NCBI GenBank assembly: GCA_000750105.3
Contig: JPHH03000008.1
Location: forward strand, 744,001 to 808,000
Direction: 5' to 3'
Origin: Tolypocladium sp. Sup5 PDA-1
Lineage: Eukaryota; Ascomycota; Sordariomycetes; Hypocreales; Ophiocordycipitaceae
Length of the DNA: 64,000 nt
The position numbers and the translations under genes were made by a program. Shown here one piece after another: positions 32,761 to 44,056 of the stretch; the first letter of the stretch is position 1, and each line of letters starts with the position of its first letter. Under the pieces are notes generated by a model. That model saw only the letters and a list, made by a program, of their open reading frames with translations. It was not told where the DNA came from and ran no database searches.

Positions 32761-34451
32761 CAGTTTTATATATCGGGGTGTCGGAGACGGGTGTCGCTCC
32801 CGCAGTATCCTGTGCCTCAGCGGCACATTGGGATACGTGCGGCGTGCCTTTGGGCTGATCTGCAGAAGGGTTCCTGGACGCACGCCGTCTCAGGACATGG
32901 CTCGCAGCAGCGGTGCCGTCCAGTGCCCGATCGACGTCGAGATCCGACGCAAGGTGAAGCCAGAGGCCCGAATGCTGCTACGCCCACGACGGGGCGCACG
33001 GCCAAATCGACGGACCCGTACCTAAACAGCGGTGGGGCCGGGCGCTATCGCGACTGCAGTCAGTCGTAAAAGGACGCCGCAGCGAGACAGCGAACAGCGA
33101 AGCTGACGGAGAGACGGTCTCGAGAGATTGGGATTGGGGAGAGCAGGTGGAGGAGGAGAGACAGGAGACGAGACGAAACACGCAAGGGGACAGCAGCAGG
33201 CAACTGCAGGACGATGGGAATCTGATTGAAACAACGTGGTGGTGGTGGTGGGCAGAGGCTGCATGAATGTCTGTCGTGGCTCGGTGTCAACCAGAGGGTT
33301 GGTGAGAGGTCCCAGCGCAGCTCCCATCCCATCAGTCCTCCAGCTGCGCGGCACAAGCACAGGGGGGGACGCTACTGAGGCACCCCCTCCGCTGTGCGCT
33401 GGCGTGTGCCGCGCCAATTGGCTGCCGATCCCGTGGCGGGGTTGAGGAATCGACGTGGACACGCCCCAGTTGAAGCGTTTCTTCCCTCGACTCTGGCGCA
33501 GGCCGACGTTGACTGGACAATTGGGAGCGAGTGGGATGGGTCTGGGCGTCTGTGTGCACGAGGGCAGGCGAACGAGATGCCGCTGTTTTCCGTGGGAGGC
33601 AAAAGAGGCGGGCTGAACGTCACAATTAAGCGGTGCGTGGTACTCGACAGTTGGTGGTTTGATGCCCTCAACTGGCCGTCACCACGACCACGTCCCGAGC
33701 TGAAGGCTCCATGTCTCTCATTCTTCCATCTTTGTCGCGCTGTCGCCGCAAAGGGCCAGGACGAGACAACGGGCAAGACAGAGACTCGCCTCAGCACGCA
33801 GCCCCCAACGCGTGCACAGTGAGACATCCGGTAGCTGTGCCGGACAGAGAGCACATCTTTTGCCGTCTACCTCGTACATGGTCCGCACTACGAGGAAACC
33901 CCCCCCCCCCAATCAGTGGTCATGGCCGCCAACCGAGCCATCTCGTTGGGAGCAGACGTAGCAAGCGCTCCGAGTTGGCCCAGGTGAGCAACAGGTGAGG
34001 CACACAGTGGCGTACGCTGGCTGCAACGGGAATAGTTGATGCAGGTGTTGGATGCCCTCCTCCCCTTGGTCGAGCCACTCCACCTTGCACACCCAATGAC
34101 CCGGTGCGGTGGATGTATCTCACAGCAGTGCGAAACCTAGCGTATTAGGAAAGCTGCAGTCTCATAAATGTAGAAATCTTTATTCACTAGGACGTCTGCT
34201 AAGCTTATCGGCTTAATTGACTTATCGGTCTGGCATCGGAAGAGCATGCTCGCAATTCCCATACCCATCCCGAATTAGAGTGTTTGACGGTTCAGTAAAG
34301 CACCAAGGAAGGTATCACTCTCTCGCGGTCAACTCCCAATCCCTTCGCCCAAATCGTTTCATACTCCCATCATCTCTCATCATACGTCCAATGTCGTGTC
34401 TCATTAGGCCGCCGATGACCCTACACCTCGTCTCTTGTGGAAAACCCCCTT
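32761..34451. other. Intergenic region between two minus-strand genes
   Basis: 1.7 kb: the promoter of the 31.2-32.8 kb gene on one side and the 3' flank of PMP3 on the other. A C12 run is at 33899-33910 and one ACGCGT at 33808-33813. The short open frames have no protein-like character. Confidence 0.55.
33899..33910 (+). repeat. Poly-C homopolymer (C12)
   Basis: Twelve C in a row on + in non-coding DNA; slippage- and error-prone. Confidence 0.9.
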
Positions 34452-34852
34452 CTAGCGGGTAGGCGGAGGGACAATAGTGCCATAGCCCTGGCCACCGGTC
34501 TGGACGTTGTCCGAGTAGACGCCCGGCGCACGGTGGGTCGGGAAGCGTCCCTCGTGCGCCTGCTCGCGGCGGTCGTAGTAGATGTACTCAAGGTAGAAGG
34601 CGTGGATATGGCCGGGAATGTACCCGAGGATCGTGAGGCAGATGTTGATAAACAAGTCTGCGGTTGGTTAGCGGGTGAGTCCCAGTAAGCATCCGGTCGA
34701 AAGGTACATACCCATCCCACATCCTGCCACTGCCCACACTCCCAGAGGAGGGACTGCGAAACGTGTCAGCAACAGCTCTCGCGCACCGGTCGTAGCAGCA
34801 ACATACAGAGAATGGTGATGAGGACAATGAGGATCGTGGATGCGACGCCCAT
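34452..34852 (-). CDS. PMP3: Pmp3/UPF0057 stress-response proteolipid
   Basis: Small hydrophobic membrane protein of the Pmp3/RCI2/Sna family, which affects plasma-membrane potential and cation tolerance. Predicted exons are 34852-34807, 34753-34712 and 34657-34452 (97 aa; introns 53 and 54 nt). Two membrane helices are seen: MGVASTILIVLITILFPPLG and the segment from LFINICLTILGYIPGHIHAF, joined by WAVAGCGMD. The family signature ICLTILGYIPGHIHAFYLEY is complete. A C-terminal hydrophilic tail of about 35 residues (ending GYGTIVPPPTR) makes it longer than yeast Pmp3 (55 aa) and more like Sna-type or filamentous-fungal members. The 5' side faces the long intergenic region shared with the NRP1-like gene. 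Confidence 0.95.
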
Positions 34853-37800
34853 GGTGACGGTTTATCGGTCGAGCAACGGCGCTTAAGCGAAAGTATCAAG
34901 AGTGAGCGAGCGAGTCTCGGCAGTAGAGAGCAGGTCTGCGGTCGTAGGTAATGCTGAATCTGAGGATCTTCGCGCGGGGAAATGGAGGACTAAGAGTCAC
35001 GTCGATGGCGATCGCTTCAAGAAGGTGTTCAAGGGAAGAGGGGGGGCAGCGATGGCGTAACGTGATTGCGTCTGCGTTGAGTTGCACTGGCCAAACAAGG
35101 CAGGCCAGACCTCGTTATGCTGGCTCAAGTTAATCCGTACTGTAGTCCGTACCTGCTTGCCTACGGGTACCTCATCAGTGACGCGGTAACGGTTACGGTT
35201 GCATGACGTAAGTGCACGTGCCTGCGGCTACCCTTCCCGGCCACGGAGCGAAGAGCCCGTGGCGCCAAACCAGCGAACCCCACGAACCTAAAAAGTCAAT
35301 TGACGGCCTTCGAGGTCTTGGAATGCTTCAAGCTGCTCGTCGCAAGCCTCGACTCGATATCACTGTCGATGTCGAACTGCCGGCTTGCCGCCCGTCATCA
35401 TCCAGCCCGCTTGTGCGACTGTGGCTGCGTCAGCGTGGCACGTTGCAGGTGCAGTTCGTTGGCCAGGGCACCTATAAATAGTGCAGCGTTGAAACACTCA
35501 GTCCCGAGACAACACAGCTCTGGGAGCGGATGGCAACCAGCCGGAATAGTCCATCGCTGCTGGTACAGTAAGTTGTCGACAAACTGCCCAATGCCTGCGG
35601 ATCATGTTCCGTATTACCAAGTTCATCGGAGGGAACCGCAGCAGACTCCAGATGGGGCCGTTGCCAGTCTGGCTGCCTCAGGCTCCGAACCGCTGGTCGT
35701 CGGATCTGCCTCGGGGGTCGTCTCGAGGAATCGAGGATGGGCTTGAACTTGAATCACGGCAAGCTACAGACGTGCAATCAACGCAAACGGCTAGAATGGC
35801 TGCAAGGCGAGTGCTGAGGCGTCCTTGGCTTCCTCTGTGCCACCGTTGTGAAACGGACGAGGGCAGCAGCCTGGGCGTTGCGCCTCACCCACGCGCGCGT
35901 GTTCGGTGGTTGACGCGAGATGGCGCACCAGAGGATGGAGTTTGCAACCGTCCGATGCTCCGATAACGCATGCCCGCCGCGGTATCCCCAATTTGGCCGT
36001 CCACCCGTACGACGCGTTCACGATGCACGTCAATCGCCCAGGTCAATCACTAAGTACTAGATGCGTCAGGACGTCTAGAACAGCGGCGTCTCAAGCTGTT
36101 GGAAGCGCCAGCCAGAGGGAACTTCGAGCTAATGTGAGTTGTGACGAGGCCCCCAATCCGCTGGGACTCGGTGTGAGGTGGTGTGACCTTCCTGATCCTT
36201 GCCAGCCGCCCCCAGAAAACTATCGTCATGTACAAGACGCTAAATTTTGCTCAGCATCCCATTTCGTCCCGGCGTTTCGTCCTACATAGAACCACGTTGC
36301 GCAGTTGGAGGGCGTTGATGCTCGACTCGAAAGGGGCGATTCACCTTGCTCAGTCGCAGACCGGTAAGTGATTTTGTCGGTTTCTATTATTACCTCCAAG
36401 GGATTTGCATGCGTGAGCCGCGAGTGATGTCTGTTGGGACATACGGCACCCAGCCTTGAGTGGGCCCAGTTTGGGGCAAGCAAATGCCCAGTGGCACTGC
36501 AAGTTGGCAGAAAGTGTCATTCCTCATTGGTGAGGAGGACACGATCCTGGGAAGCAAGCTGCTCTACTTCGTACTCGTAGTTGCTCGAGTATGTTACGTC
36601 GTACTGTATCCGTATGGACTACAGACTCGAAGCCTTGTAGCGGAGGGCCGCGGGTTGTACACCAACGCAGAGCAGATCCAGGTAAGGTAGGCCTCCAGGT
36701 ACCGGTCCACCACGGTGACCGGACATGTCCATTGGAGGGCGGAATTGGTGGTACAGTGCTGGCCCGGCCTCTGCGCCCTGATGGATCTAGACGCCCTTCT
36801 CTCGGCGTTGGCTCTCGATTAATCGTGCGTGCAGCTGCCGTGCTGAGAAGCTTTAATACGATCCGACTGTGCGGGAAGCTAGCATGAGCTCCGAGCCACC
36901 TCCGTGCGATGATGCCACCGGGCCACGGGTAACAAACGGTGATACTCGAGGCGTCTGGTAATCCGAGGACCGGCACGTGGGACTCCTCCGTCGAGTCCTG
37001 ATACCCCGGGATCTTGCCGCAAGAAACTGAGTCGGACATGATGATGCAGCGCCTGCGGCAGCGCCAGCGCCAGCGTCCACGTTCCAACGTCTCTCTGGGG
37101 CCATTCCCGGCCGTGGACCGCTAGCGCAACCCCCCTGCTGGGACAGTGCCAGAAGCAGGCGCACAAGCAGGCGCAGGAGCAGAGTCAGAAGCAGACCAGA
37201 CGTAGACACACAAGCAGAGAGAGGCGGACAACCGCTGGAACCGCAGAAGCGGCAAAGCCCCTGGTGGCACCGGCCAGCGGGAGGCGCTAGGCTATTCGCA
37301 GTAGGGTCTACGGCGATGTTTCACAACCTGGAGACGCGGGAGGGATGGATGCGCCTCGAGTTGAAGAACCCAGCCTCGTTGCTCGAGAACCATCCGGCTG
37401 CGCATCGAGGGACTGCGTTTCGTATCACTCGGCGCCTCAGCGAGCAACGGCACGACCCCACCCGAGATGAAGCTGCTTGCTGCTCGTCGAGTGACCCGCG
37501 AGAGGGATGGACACGACCACAGCAAGAGGGACGAAAAGACCATCCAGGGCCTGTCGACGTCTCCATCATCGGCCCCATCAGGCACCGCGCAGCACAGTGC
37601 CATTAGTGGGCACCTTTTTTTAGGAGGCATGCCTGCTGCAGCGCTGGCGGCCCATTGGAGCAATTGGACACCCCCAAGCCCCCAACAGCGACTGCCCAGT
37701 CCAGCCCACCCGCTGCGCGTACTGTAAAAGGTACCCGTCTGGGCCGGCCCCATCCAGTAACCGCTCGCTGTTGGTGAGGTGAGCAAACAGCTGACGGCGT

Positions 37801-38312
37801 GCCTGGGGCCTGGGGCCAACCTGAGGAACTGAGGTCTTCGGCTGGAGAAAACACCGCCCCGGCCAAATTTCCACGCAGCCACCTCCAGTTGGCAGTCTCC
37901 TTCTTGCACCCCCATTCCCTCTTTTCCAGATCCCCATTCACCCTCTCCGTCCAGTTCGAACGTCAGGGCGTGGTGCGCATTCTGGCAGGGCGCGGCCGAT
38001 CTTTTTCTTTGCCCTCATTCCGTGCTTGACCTTTTCCCCCAGGTCCCCCTTCGGACAGTCGGATTCTCCAGCTCCGGCCCTGCGGCTCTTTTGCTCGGCA
38101 AAAGCCTCCTGAAGAGCTTCGAGTCGGCGTCACCCCAACCCCATCCCACAGCCCGCACGCATACGCATCGAGCCGGCTGGGTCACAGGCTGCAGCTCCCT
38201 TCTCGCCAAGTTCTTTCTTGGGAGACAAGTCGACGAGCGAGCACCCCGCGCCGACGCTGCCCCCGTTCTCCAACCCTACGTTGCTGTCGAGCCGGACGCT
38301 CCGTCGCCCATC
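34853..38312. other. 3.4-kb gene-free interval, PMP3 / NRP1-like
   Basis: The longest stretch without a supported gene. Open frames up to 207 codons exist (minus strand, 36.5-37.1 and 37.3-37.9 kb) but have Arg/Pro/Cys/Trp-rich composition typical of chance frames, and no domains. The NRP1 side (37.85-38.3 kb) is pyrimidine-rich and looks like promoter plus leader. Between 37050 and 37200 there is GC-rich simple sequence of CAGGCG/CAGAAG type. The dispersed motif TACTTCGTACTC is at 36566-36577. It may hold a long non-coding transcript. Confidence 0.5.
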
Positions 38313-40559
38313 ATGTCTTCGCAGCCGCAGCTCAACATCGACCGCTACGTCGTGATCCATGTGGCCACGACGTGTGACGAGCACGGCGTCTACGTCACCA
38401 AGGATTCCGCCGAGGTCATTGAGCTTGGGTGGATTCTCCTTGATGCCAACTCTCTCGAGGAGGTGAGTCTCCATTTTGCGCCGCTGCAACTCCCTCCACC
38501 GTGTCCATCGCCTGCGTGGACCCATGTCTGGCCATTTCTAACCTCGTCTTCTTGGACTCGGCAGATTACCCACGAGAGCGTTCTTGTCAAGCCGGTCAAT
38601 ACTCCGATCACTCCGTTGTGCAGTAAGTGCCCCGAAGCCACCACTTTTTTTTATTCCCTCCCCGCGCGTCGTGCTCTTTTTTGGGGGTCGCGATCCACGC
38701 TCCGCTCAAGTTTGAACCTTCAAATTCTGAAAGCGCCTACCAATTGACGAGAAAGAAACATCAAAGCTGACCTCGGTGTTTTTTGCAGCGAGCCTGACGA
38801 CCCTTACCTGGGAGCACGTCCGAAACGCCGGTACCTTTAGAGATGCTATCACTCGATTCGACACGTTTGCTACCGAGTATTTGACCTCCAAGAACCTCGA
38901 TTTCGTCTTTGTCACCCTCGATGCCTGGGACCTCCGTGTCCAGCTTCCCCGAGAAGCTCGCGACAAGGCCGTTGTGCTGCCTCCTTACCTGCAGCACTCG
39001 CGGACCTTCGACCTCCGAACCGAGTACCAGCGCTGGCAGCAGCACCACCCCGAGTCTCTGCCCTTTGGGCCCTCGATGCTCTCCAATATTTGCGCCGCTC
39101 TCGAGGTTGAGCCGGTTCAGTCCAGCGCTCCGATCAAGCACAATCTTCCGTTCCACCTGCAGGCTCTGGCCCCGGCTTCTCCACGCCGCGCCATGGAGGA
39201 GGCTATAACTCTTGCCCGCGTCCTTCGTGGTCTCATCCGCAAGTCGCAGCCTCCCCAGGAACACCCGGATGTTTTGACCCGGCCAATGGATGCCAGGGCC
39301 GACGTGCGGGCCTTTCTGTCTGAGAGGAGTAAGGTCCTCCACATGTCTGGCCTTCCGCATGATACGACCCAGTCAGAGCTTGAGAGTTGGTTCACCCAGT
39401 TTGGTGGCCGTCCCATCGCCTTCTGGACGCTCCGTACTCCGGAGCAGCACAAGCCAACCGGTACGGGCTTTGCAGTTTTCTCTTCCCATGAAGAGGTGAG
39501 TCTATTCCTTCCCCAGTTTCCCTAGCATGTACTTTCGTCTTGCCGCCTCAGAGCCAAAGAACGGCCGCTAACTATGTCTAGGCCGCTGAGAGCCTCTGCA
39601 TGAATGGACGTGCGTTGAATGAAAAGGCCATCGAGGTCTCTCCGTCGTCCAGCCGGGTTCTGGACCGCGCTCAGGACATCCTGACACCCTTCCCTCCGAG
39701 CAAGAACCGCCCCCGACCCGGTGACTGGACCTGCCCTTCTTGCGGCTTCTCCAACTTCCAGCGCCGAACTGCCTGCTTCCGATGCTCGTTCCCAGCCATG
39801 GGCGGACCTGGCCCTGCAGGTGAAATGGGCGGCCAAGGTGGCGGTGGTGGTGGCGGCGGCCAAGGCGGTTATGGCTACAACTACGGACCCCCTGCTATGA
39901 TGCCGCCTCCCCCCCATGGCGGACACCACGGCCCCATGGGCCACGGCGGACGCATGGGCGGCGGCGGCGATGTGCCATTCCGCGCCGGCGACTGGAAGTG
40001 CGGTAACGAGGTCTGCGGCTATCACAACTTTGCCAAGAACGTCTGCTGCCTTCGCTGCGGAGCCAGCCGCGCCGGAGCTGCTGTCGTGGCTGATTCTGGC
40101 TACCCGTCTCCGATGGACAACGCGTCGCAGTACAGCATGAGCCAAGGATCCATGGCCGGCACTCCTGGTCCCGGGCCCTTTGGCTCTGGAAACTCGTTCG
40201 CATCCGGCGGTGGCTACAACCAGCACTTCGCAGGACCTCCGAGCCACTTCCTGCCATCCGGCATTGGTGGCGGCGCCGGTGCCTATCCCAGCTCTCTGAA
40301 CACTCAGGGCTTTGGGTCGGCTCCCGGATCGCACTCTGCGGGTCCCTTCGACAGCAGGGCCGCTGAGGCTGCTTTCCAGTCTGCGACTAATGGTCCGGCA
40401 TCCGCAGGCACCGGCCCCTCCAACAACTTCTACAATAACAACAATGGCGAAAACGACCCCTTTGCCTTCTTGTCCAGCGGCATCGGCGGACTCTCCGTTA
40501 GCGGCGGCGATGCTCGTCAGAACGGCGGAGGTGCTCCCCCGAGCAAGTCGCCCGCCTAA
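38313..40559 (+). CDS. NRP1: Nrp1-like RNA-binding protein: degenerate exonuclease domain, RRM, two RanBP2 zinc fingers
   Basis: Predicted exons are 38313-38462, 38565-38622, 38789-39495 and 39582-40559 (630 aa). Residues about 10-225 resemble an ERI-1-type DEDDh 3'-5' exonuclease (RYVVIHVATTCDEHGVY, SVLVKPVNTPITPLCTSL). The first motif reads HVATTC instead of the catalytic DxExTC, so activity is probably lost. An RRM lies at about 247-330 (KVLHMSGLPHDTTQSELESW), then RanBP2-type zinc fingers at about 350-376 (WTCPSCGFSNFQRRTACFRC) and 440-466 (WKCGNEVC...NVCCLRC). A Gly/Pro/Asn-rich disordered remainder follows. Yeast Nrp1 with this order is a stress-granule protein of unknown role. Introns of 102, 166 and 86 nt are longer than elsewhere in the window. 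Leader and promoter are pyrimidine-rich. Confidence 0.9.
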
Positions 40560-41776
40560 GACAACGACGTTGTAGCTTCCTACAGCCCGGTCGCTGCTGT
40601 ACAAGCTTTCCTTAGATCGTCATATGCAACTCGATGGTTGCGTATCTTTCCGTGTCGTCTTCACGCTCGCACAACAGAAACGACTTTGGGATGATGAACA
40701 TAGAGCACTTGACCTTGGCAAATACCTTCTGGACTTAGCTTGCTGTTTCAAAGGGAAAGGGGGGCATCGGTGTGTATTTGGTTTCCAGGACCAGGATGGC
40801 GTGTCGGACGCTTTTATATTTCAGGTGGGATGTGGTAAAATTTGAAGGCTGGAAGACAAAAGTGACTATACCACGGCTGTTCTGGTTTGACGAGTCTTCG
40901 GTACAGACTTTTGCTAGGAATCTGTTGTCTCTTTGGCGATGGGGGAGAAGGCCCCGCATCTATCTTCGGTCAGATGATGTGGACTGGATTTGTGAGGGCG
41001 GGTTCGGACGTGGAGGCTGCTGGAACCCTTTTGTTTGTCCCGGCGGGGTGCATAGCGAAAGGGAGTCTAGGGGGTATATCTTGGCCTTGGTGTGTGACTC
41101 AAATATCCAGTTCACCGGCGTCTGCGTCTTGCCACCACCCTCGGACCAGGGCATATTATTCTCACCATGTCGTTTTTCCTTTTTCTCTCTCTTTTCCTTG
41201 CGTCTATTCATTTCGTTCATTTGTCTTTTCTATCTCTTCCCATCTCTCTTTTTTTACCTTCTCACAACCCCCCTTCTTCTCAGACTTTAGTGTTATATTG
41301 GAGGGGGATGGGGGACGAGGAGGCGCTGTTTTGTGGGAGGACATCGGGCGAGGAGTCGGGGGGCTTTGGAACTTGTTCAATGGCTTTTGGCTGGTTGGAG
41401 GTGGGCTTGTCGGGGGGTGGGGGGGAGGTTGGGGGATGCATTCGTCCTTTCCCCCCTTGTGTTTGCGATTTGTTGATAAAAAGAAGGGTGTGTGTCTGAG
41501 ACTTGGGATGTCGAGGATGATGTGGGTAGGATGGTGGAGATATAAAAACTGTTTTTGCTTCGTACCATGAGTGCTGCGTTGGTGTGACTGAGTGTCGTGA
41601 TACATAATCAGGGAGGGAGGATTGGGGTAGTGTGTACGCGCTGGAGACCATGGTGATGAGTTTACCGGTCACAATTTGGTGACTCTTGATTTCATTGCCT
41701 TCCTGTATTGAATTACCGTGCAGTGTGATGTCCAGCATCTGGTTAAAGCTAAGCTAATGTTCCCGATACCCCGATC
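40560..41776. other. Convergent intergenic region with strand-asymmetric tracts
   Basis: 1.2 kb between two 3' ends. At 41168-41280 the + strand is almost pure C/T; from 41296 to about 41440 it switches to strongly G-rich, including G6, G7 and G5 runs within 41412-41435, capable in principle of forming a G-quadruplex. No gene is supported; open frames through it are composition artefacts. Confidence 0.6.
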
Positions 41777-44056
41777 CTAGTTACCCCCCTGCTGCCCCTG
41801 TTCGACACCCTCCATGAGAATGTGGTCAAAGAAGTCGTCGATGTAGTTCTCGAGCGTCTCTTCATCCCACATCTCCTCATCCTCATCTCCGCCCCCGTGT
41901 TCTCCTTCGCCGTCGTCCCCGTCCTCGTCTTCGCCTTCGTCTTCACCGTCCCCGTCCTCATCGTCCTCGTCATACGAGTCCTCCCCGCCCTCCGTGTCAT
42001 ACTCGTCGTCGTCCTGCGCCGGAACCAGCGTATCCTCAGACCCGTCCTCCTCCACGTCGCTCAGCGGGGCTTTCCCGGCCGCCGCGCGGTCGTCCTCTTC
42101 CTGCTCGAGCCACGCCTCCCAGTCCCAGTCGGCGTCGACGTCGCGCGCGTAGTAGTTGTGGAAGGCCAGCGCGCGCAGCGCCTCGTCGCCGTGGACCTCG
42201 GGGGGCACGCCCCTGAGCGCCTGGTTGGCGAAGGCGGTCCAGTTCGCGCGGTCGTGAGGCGAGGGCGCGGCGAGCTTGGTCTCCTTGTCGTCGCGGCGCT
42301 CTGACGGGTGGATGATGAATCCGCGGTTGATCTCGTCGTCGAGCGTAGGGATCCGCTCGCCGTTGTAGTCGTCGTCGATGCCGTTGATGCCGGTGGGATG
42401 CTCGGTGGCCCAGGCCAGCGCGCGGAGCTGGGCGTCGGCGTCGTCGGCGCGGATCTTGCGCTGCTGCTCGGCGGTGAGCGTGGCCCAGCGCTTCTTGAGG
42501 GTGTGCTTGCGCTGCCAGTGGCCGCCCGTGTCCATGTGCGCGAGCGCCTCCTCCTCGTCCGAGACGTACATCTCCTCCTCGGACGGCACGAGGTTCTCGC
42601 CCGTCTCCCAGTCGAAGAAGCCCCAGGTCATCATGTGCATGAGGTGCTCGTCGAGGTGCAACCCGCGGACGACGGCCTCGATGGGGATCAGCTCGTCGGG
42701 GCGCAGGAGGTGGTCTCTGCCCGTGCCCCAGCCCTCGGTGTGGCCACGACCGACGAGACGAAAGGGCACACCGAAGACGTCGGACTCGAAGAAGTCGTCG
42801 CCCCAGTGGTCGGCGCGGATGTCCCAGTCGTAGCGCACCTTGGCATCGAGGATCTCCTCGGCGCAGGTGAACTTCTTGCGCATGAGGACCTGCCACAGGA
42901 AGTAGAGGCCGCGGAAGCCGAAGATGATGTTGGGGATGTCATAGGTGAGCGGGCCGAACACGGGGTCGTTGAAGTGCATGCCCAGCTTAACGATGAAGAG
43001 CTGCGCGTTGTAGAGGTCCACGTCGGGCCAGAGCGCCTTGTTGCGCAGCATCGACCGACGCTGGAGGCTGGTGGGGATGTCCATGAGCAGCCATATGCGC
43101 AGCAGCGTCTCGAACATGCCGGGGGGCATGCGGTGGCCGTTGCGCGCCATCATGGCGACGATCTCGCGGCAGCAGCGGTCGCGCACGAGCACGAGCTGGA
43201 GGTACTTGATGCCCGGCACGGTGCGGACCTGCTGCATGGTGTAGCCGTACATGCGCGCGACGCGCGGGTCAAACTGCTCGCCCCAGGTGCGCCCGGCGGG
43301 ATCGGGGACGAGGTGTCGGCGGTAGAGCCGGAAGCTGAAGACGCGGCCGGACTCGGGGGCGGCGTAGGCGATGACCTGGCGGACGCTCGAAAGGAGGTGC
43401 CCGTCGAGGGCGTCGTGGAACGACCTGCTGATGCTGTACAGCTTGAGGATGTCCTCGGGGCGCAGGTGCTTGGCGAGCTCGACGGCGAGCTCCAGGCGCT
43501 GGCAGATGGCGGTGATGAGGTCCATGCCGTGGTGCTTGAGGCTGAGGCTGAGGTCATCCATGTTCTTGGAGATGCCGTACGGGTCCTCGTCCATGCCAAA
43601 GTACTCCTCGAGGCCGTCGTCCGAGAACTTGAACCGTTTGGTCGTGCGTTCCATCGACTCCTCTTCCGCGACCTGGAGATCTATCTCGTCGTCGTAGTCC
43701 TCATCAGGCTCGAGGAAATCGTCCAGCTCCTCCTCGTCCATGTCCTCGACGAGGTTGACCCCCTTCTCCAGCATCTCCTGCTGCTTGACCTTGTTCTTCT
43801 CGACCTCGTCGATGGCATGCTGCTTTATCGCCTGGGCAACCTCGAGCGCCGTAACGGGCTCGCCGTCCGTCTTGTTGGCCATGGCCTCGCGCAGCTTCAT
43901 CAGCGCCAGGTGCGCAAAGACGTCTGCCTCCTCGCGGCTGAACCCACGGGCCATGGCATTGCGACGGAGGCCGTTGGGGTCAAATGGCAGCTCGAAGTCG
44001 TAGATGGGCGAGCTGGCATGCGAGTTGTAGGGGGTGCGACGTGTTGGGACCGACAT
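41777..44056 (-). CDS. F-box-like protein with acidic C-terminus
   Basis: Single-exon, 759 aa from ATG 44056; the frame stays open a little upstream but only to a GTG. A helical N-terminal part (FSREEADVFAHLALMKLREA) and an acidic linker precede a stretch that looks like the F-box-type region of filamentous-fungal proteins (LRPEDILKLYSISRSFHDAL, SSVRQVIAYAAPESGRVFSF), followed by a long conserved-looking part with many Trp and Tyr. The last ~80 residues are almost only Asp, Glu and Gly. F-box proteins recruit substrates to SCF ubiquitin ligases; here that is inference from a weak motif, and the target is unknown. Very high G/C third positions generate a 612-codon antisense frame that is not a gene. 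Confidence 0.75.
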   Translation of the reverse strand: MSVPTRRTPYNSHASSPIYDFELPFDPNGLRRNAMARGFSREEADVFAHLALMKLREAMANKTDGEPVTALEVAQAIKQHAIDEVEKNKVKQQEMLEKGVNLVEDMDEEELDDFLEPDEDYDDEIDLQVAEEESMERTTKRFKFSDDGLEEYFGMDEDPYGISKNMDDLSLSLKHHGMDLITAICQRLELAVELAKHLRPEDILKLYSISRSFHDALDGHLLSSVRQVIAYAAPESGRVFSFRLYRRHLVPDPAGRTWGEQFDPRVARMYGYTMQQVRTVPGIKYLQLVLVRDRCCREIVAMMARNGHRMPPGMFETLLRIWLLMDIPTSLQRRSMLRNKALWPDVDLYNAQLFIVKLGMHFNDPVFGPLTYDIPNIIFGFRGLYFLWQVLMRKKFTCAEEILDAKVRYDWDIRADHWGDDFFESDVFGVPFRLVGRGHTEGWGTGRDHLLRPDELIPIEAVVRGLHLDEHLMHMMTWGFFDWETGENLVPSEEEMYVSDEEEALAHMDTGGHWQRKHTLKKRWATLTAEQQRKIRADDADAQLRALAWATEHPTGINGIDDDYNGERIPTLDDEINRGFIIHPSERRDDKETKLAAPSPHDRANWTAFANQALRGVPPEVHGDEALRALAFHNYYARDVDADWDWEAWLEQEEDDRAAAGKAPLSDVEEDGSEDTLVPAQDDDEYDTEGGEDSYDEDDEDGDGEDEGEDEDGDDGEGEHGGGDEDEEMWDEETLENYIDDFFDHILMEGVEQGQQGGN

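Noticed and set aside
36524..37087. 187-codon minus-strand frame in the 3.4-kb interval
   Set aside because: Arg/Trp/Cys/Pro-heavy composition of random GC-rich DNA, no domain or splice-consistent neighbours.
37292..37915. 207-codon minus-strand frame in the 3.4-kb interval
   Set aside because: Composition artefact; overlaps the pyrimidine-rich promoter side of the NRP1-like gene.
40772..41570. Overlapping + frames in the convergent interval after the NRP1-like gene
   Set aside because: They run through C/T-only and G-only tracts, giving Phe/Leu/Ser- and Gly-rich nonsense.
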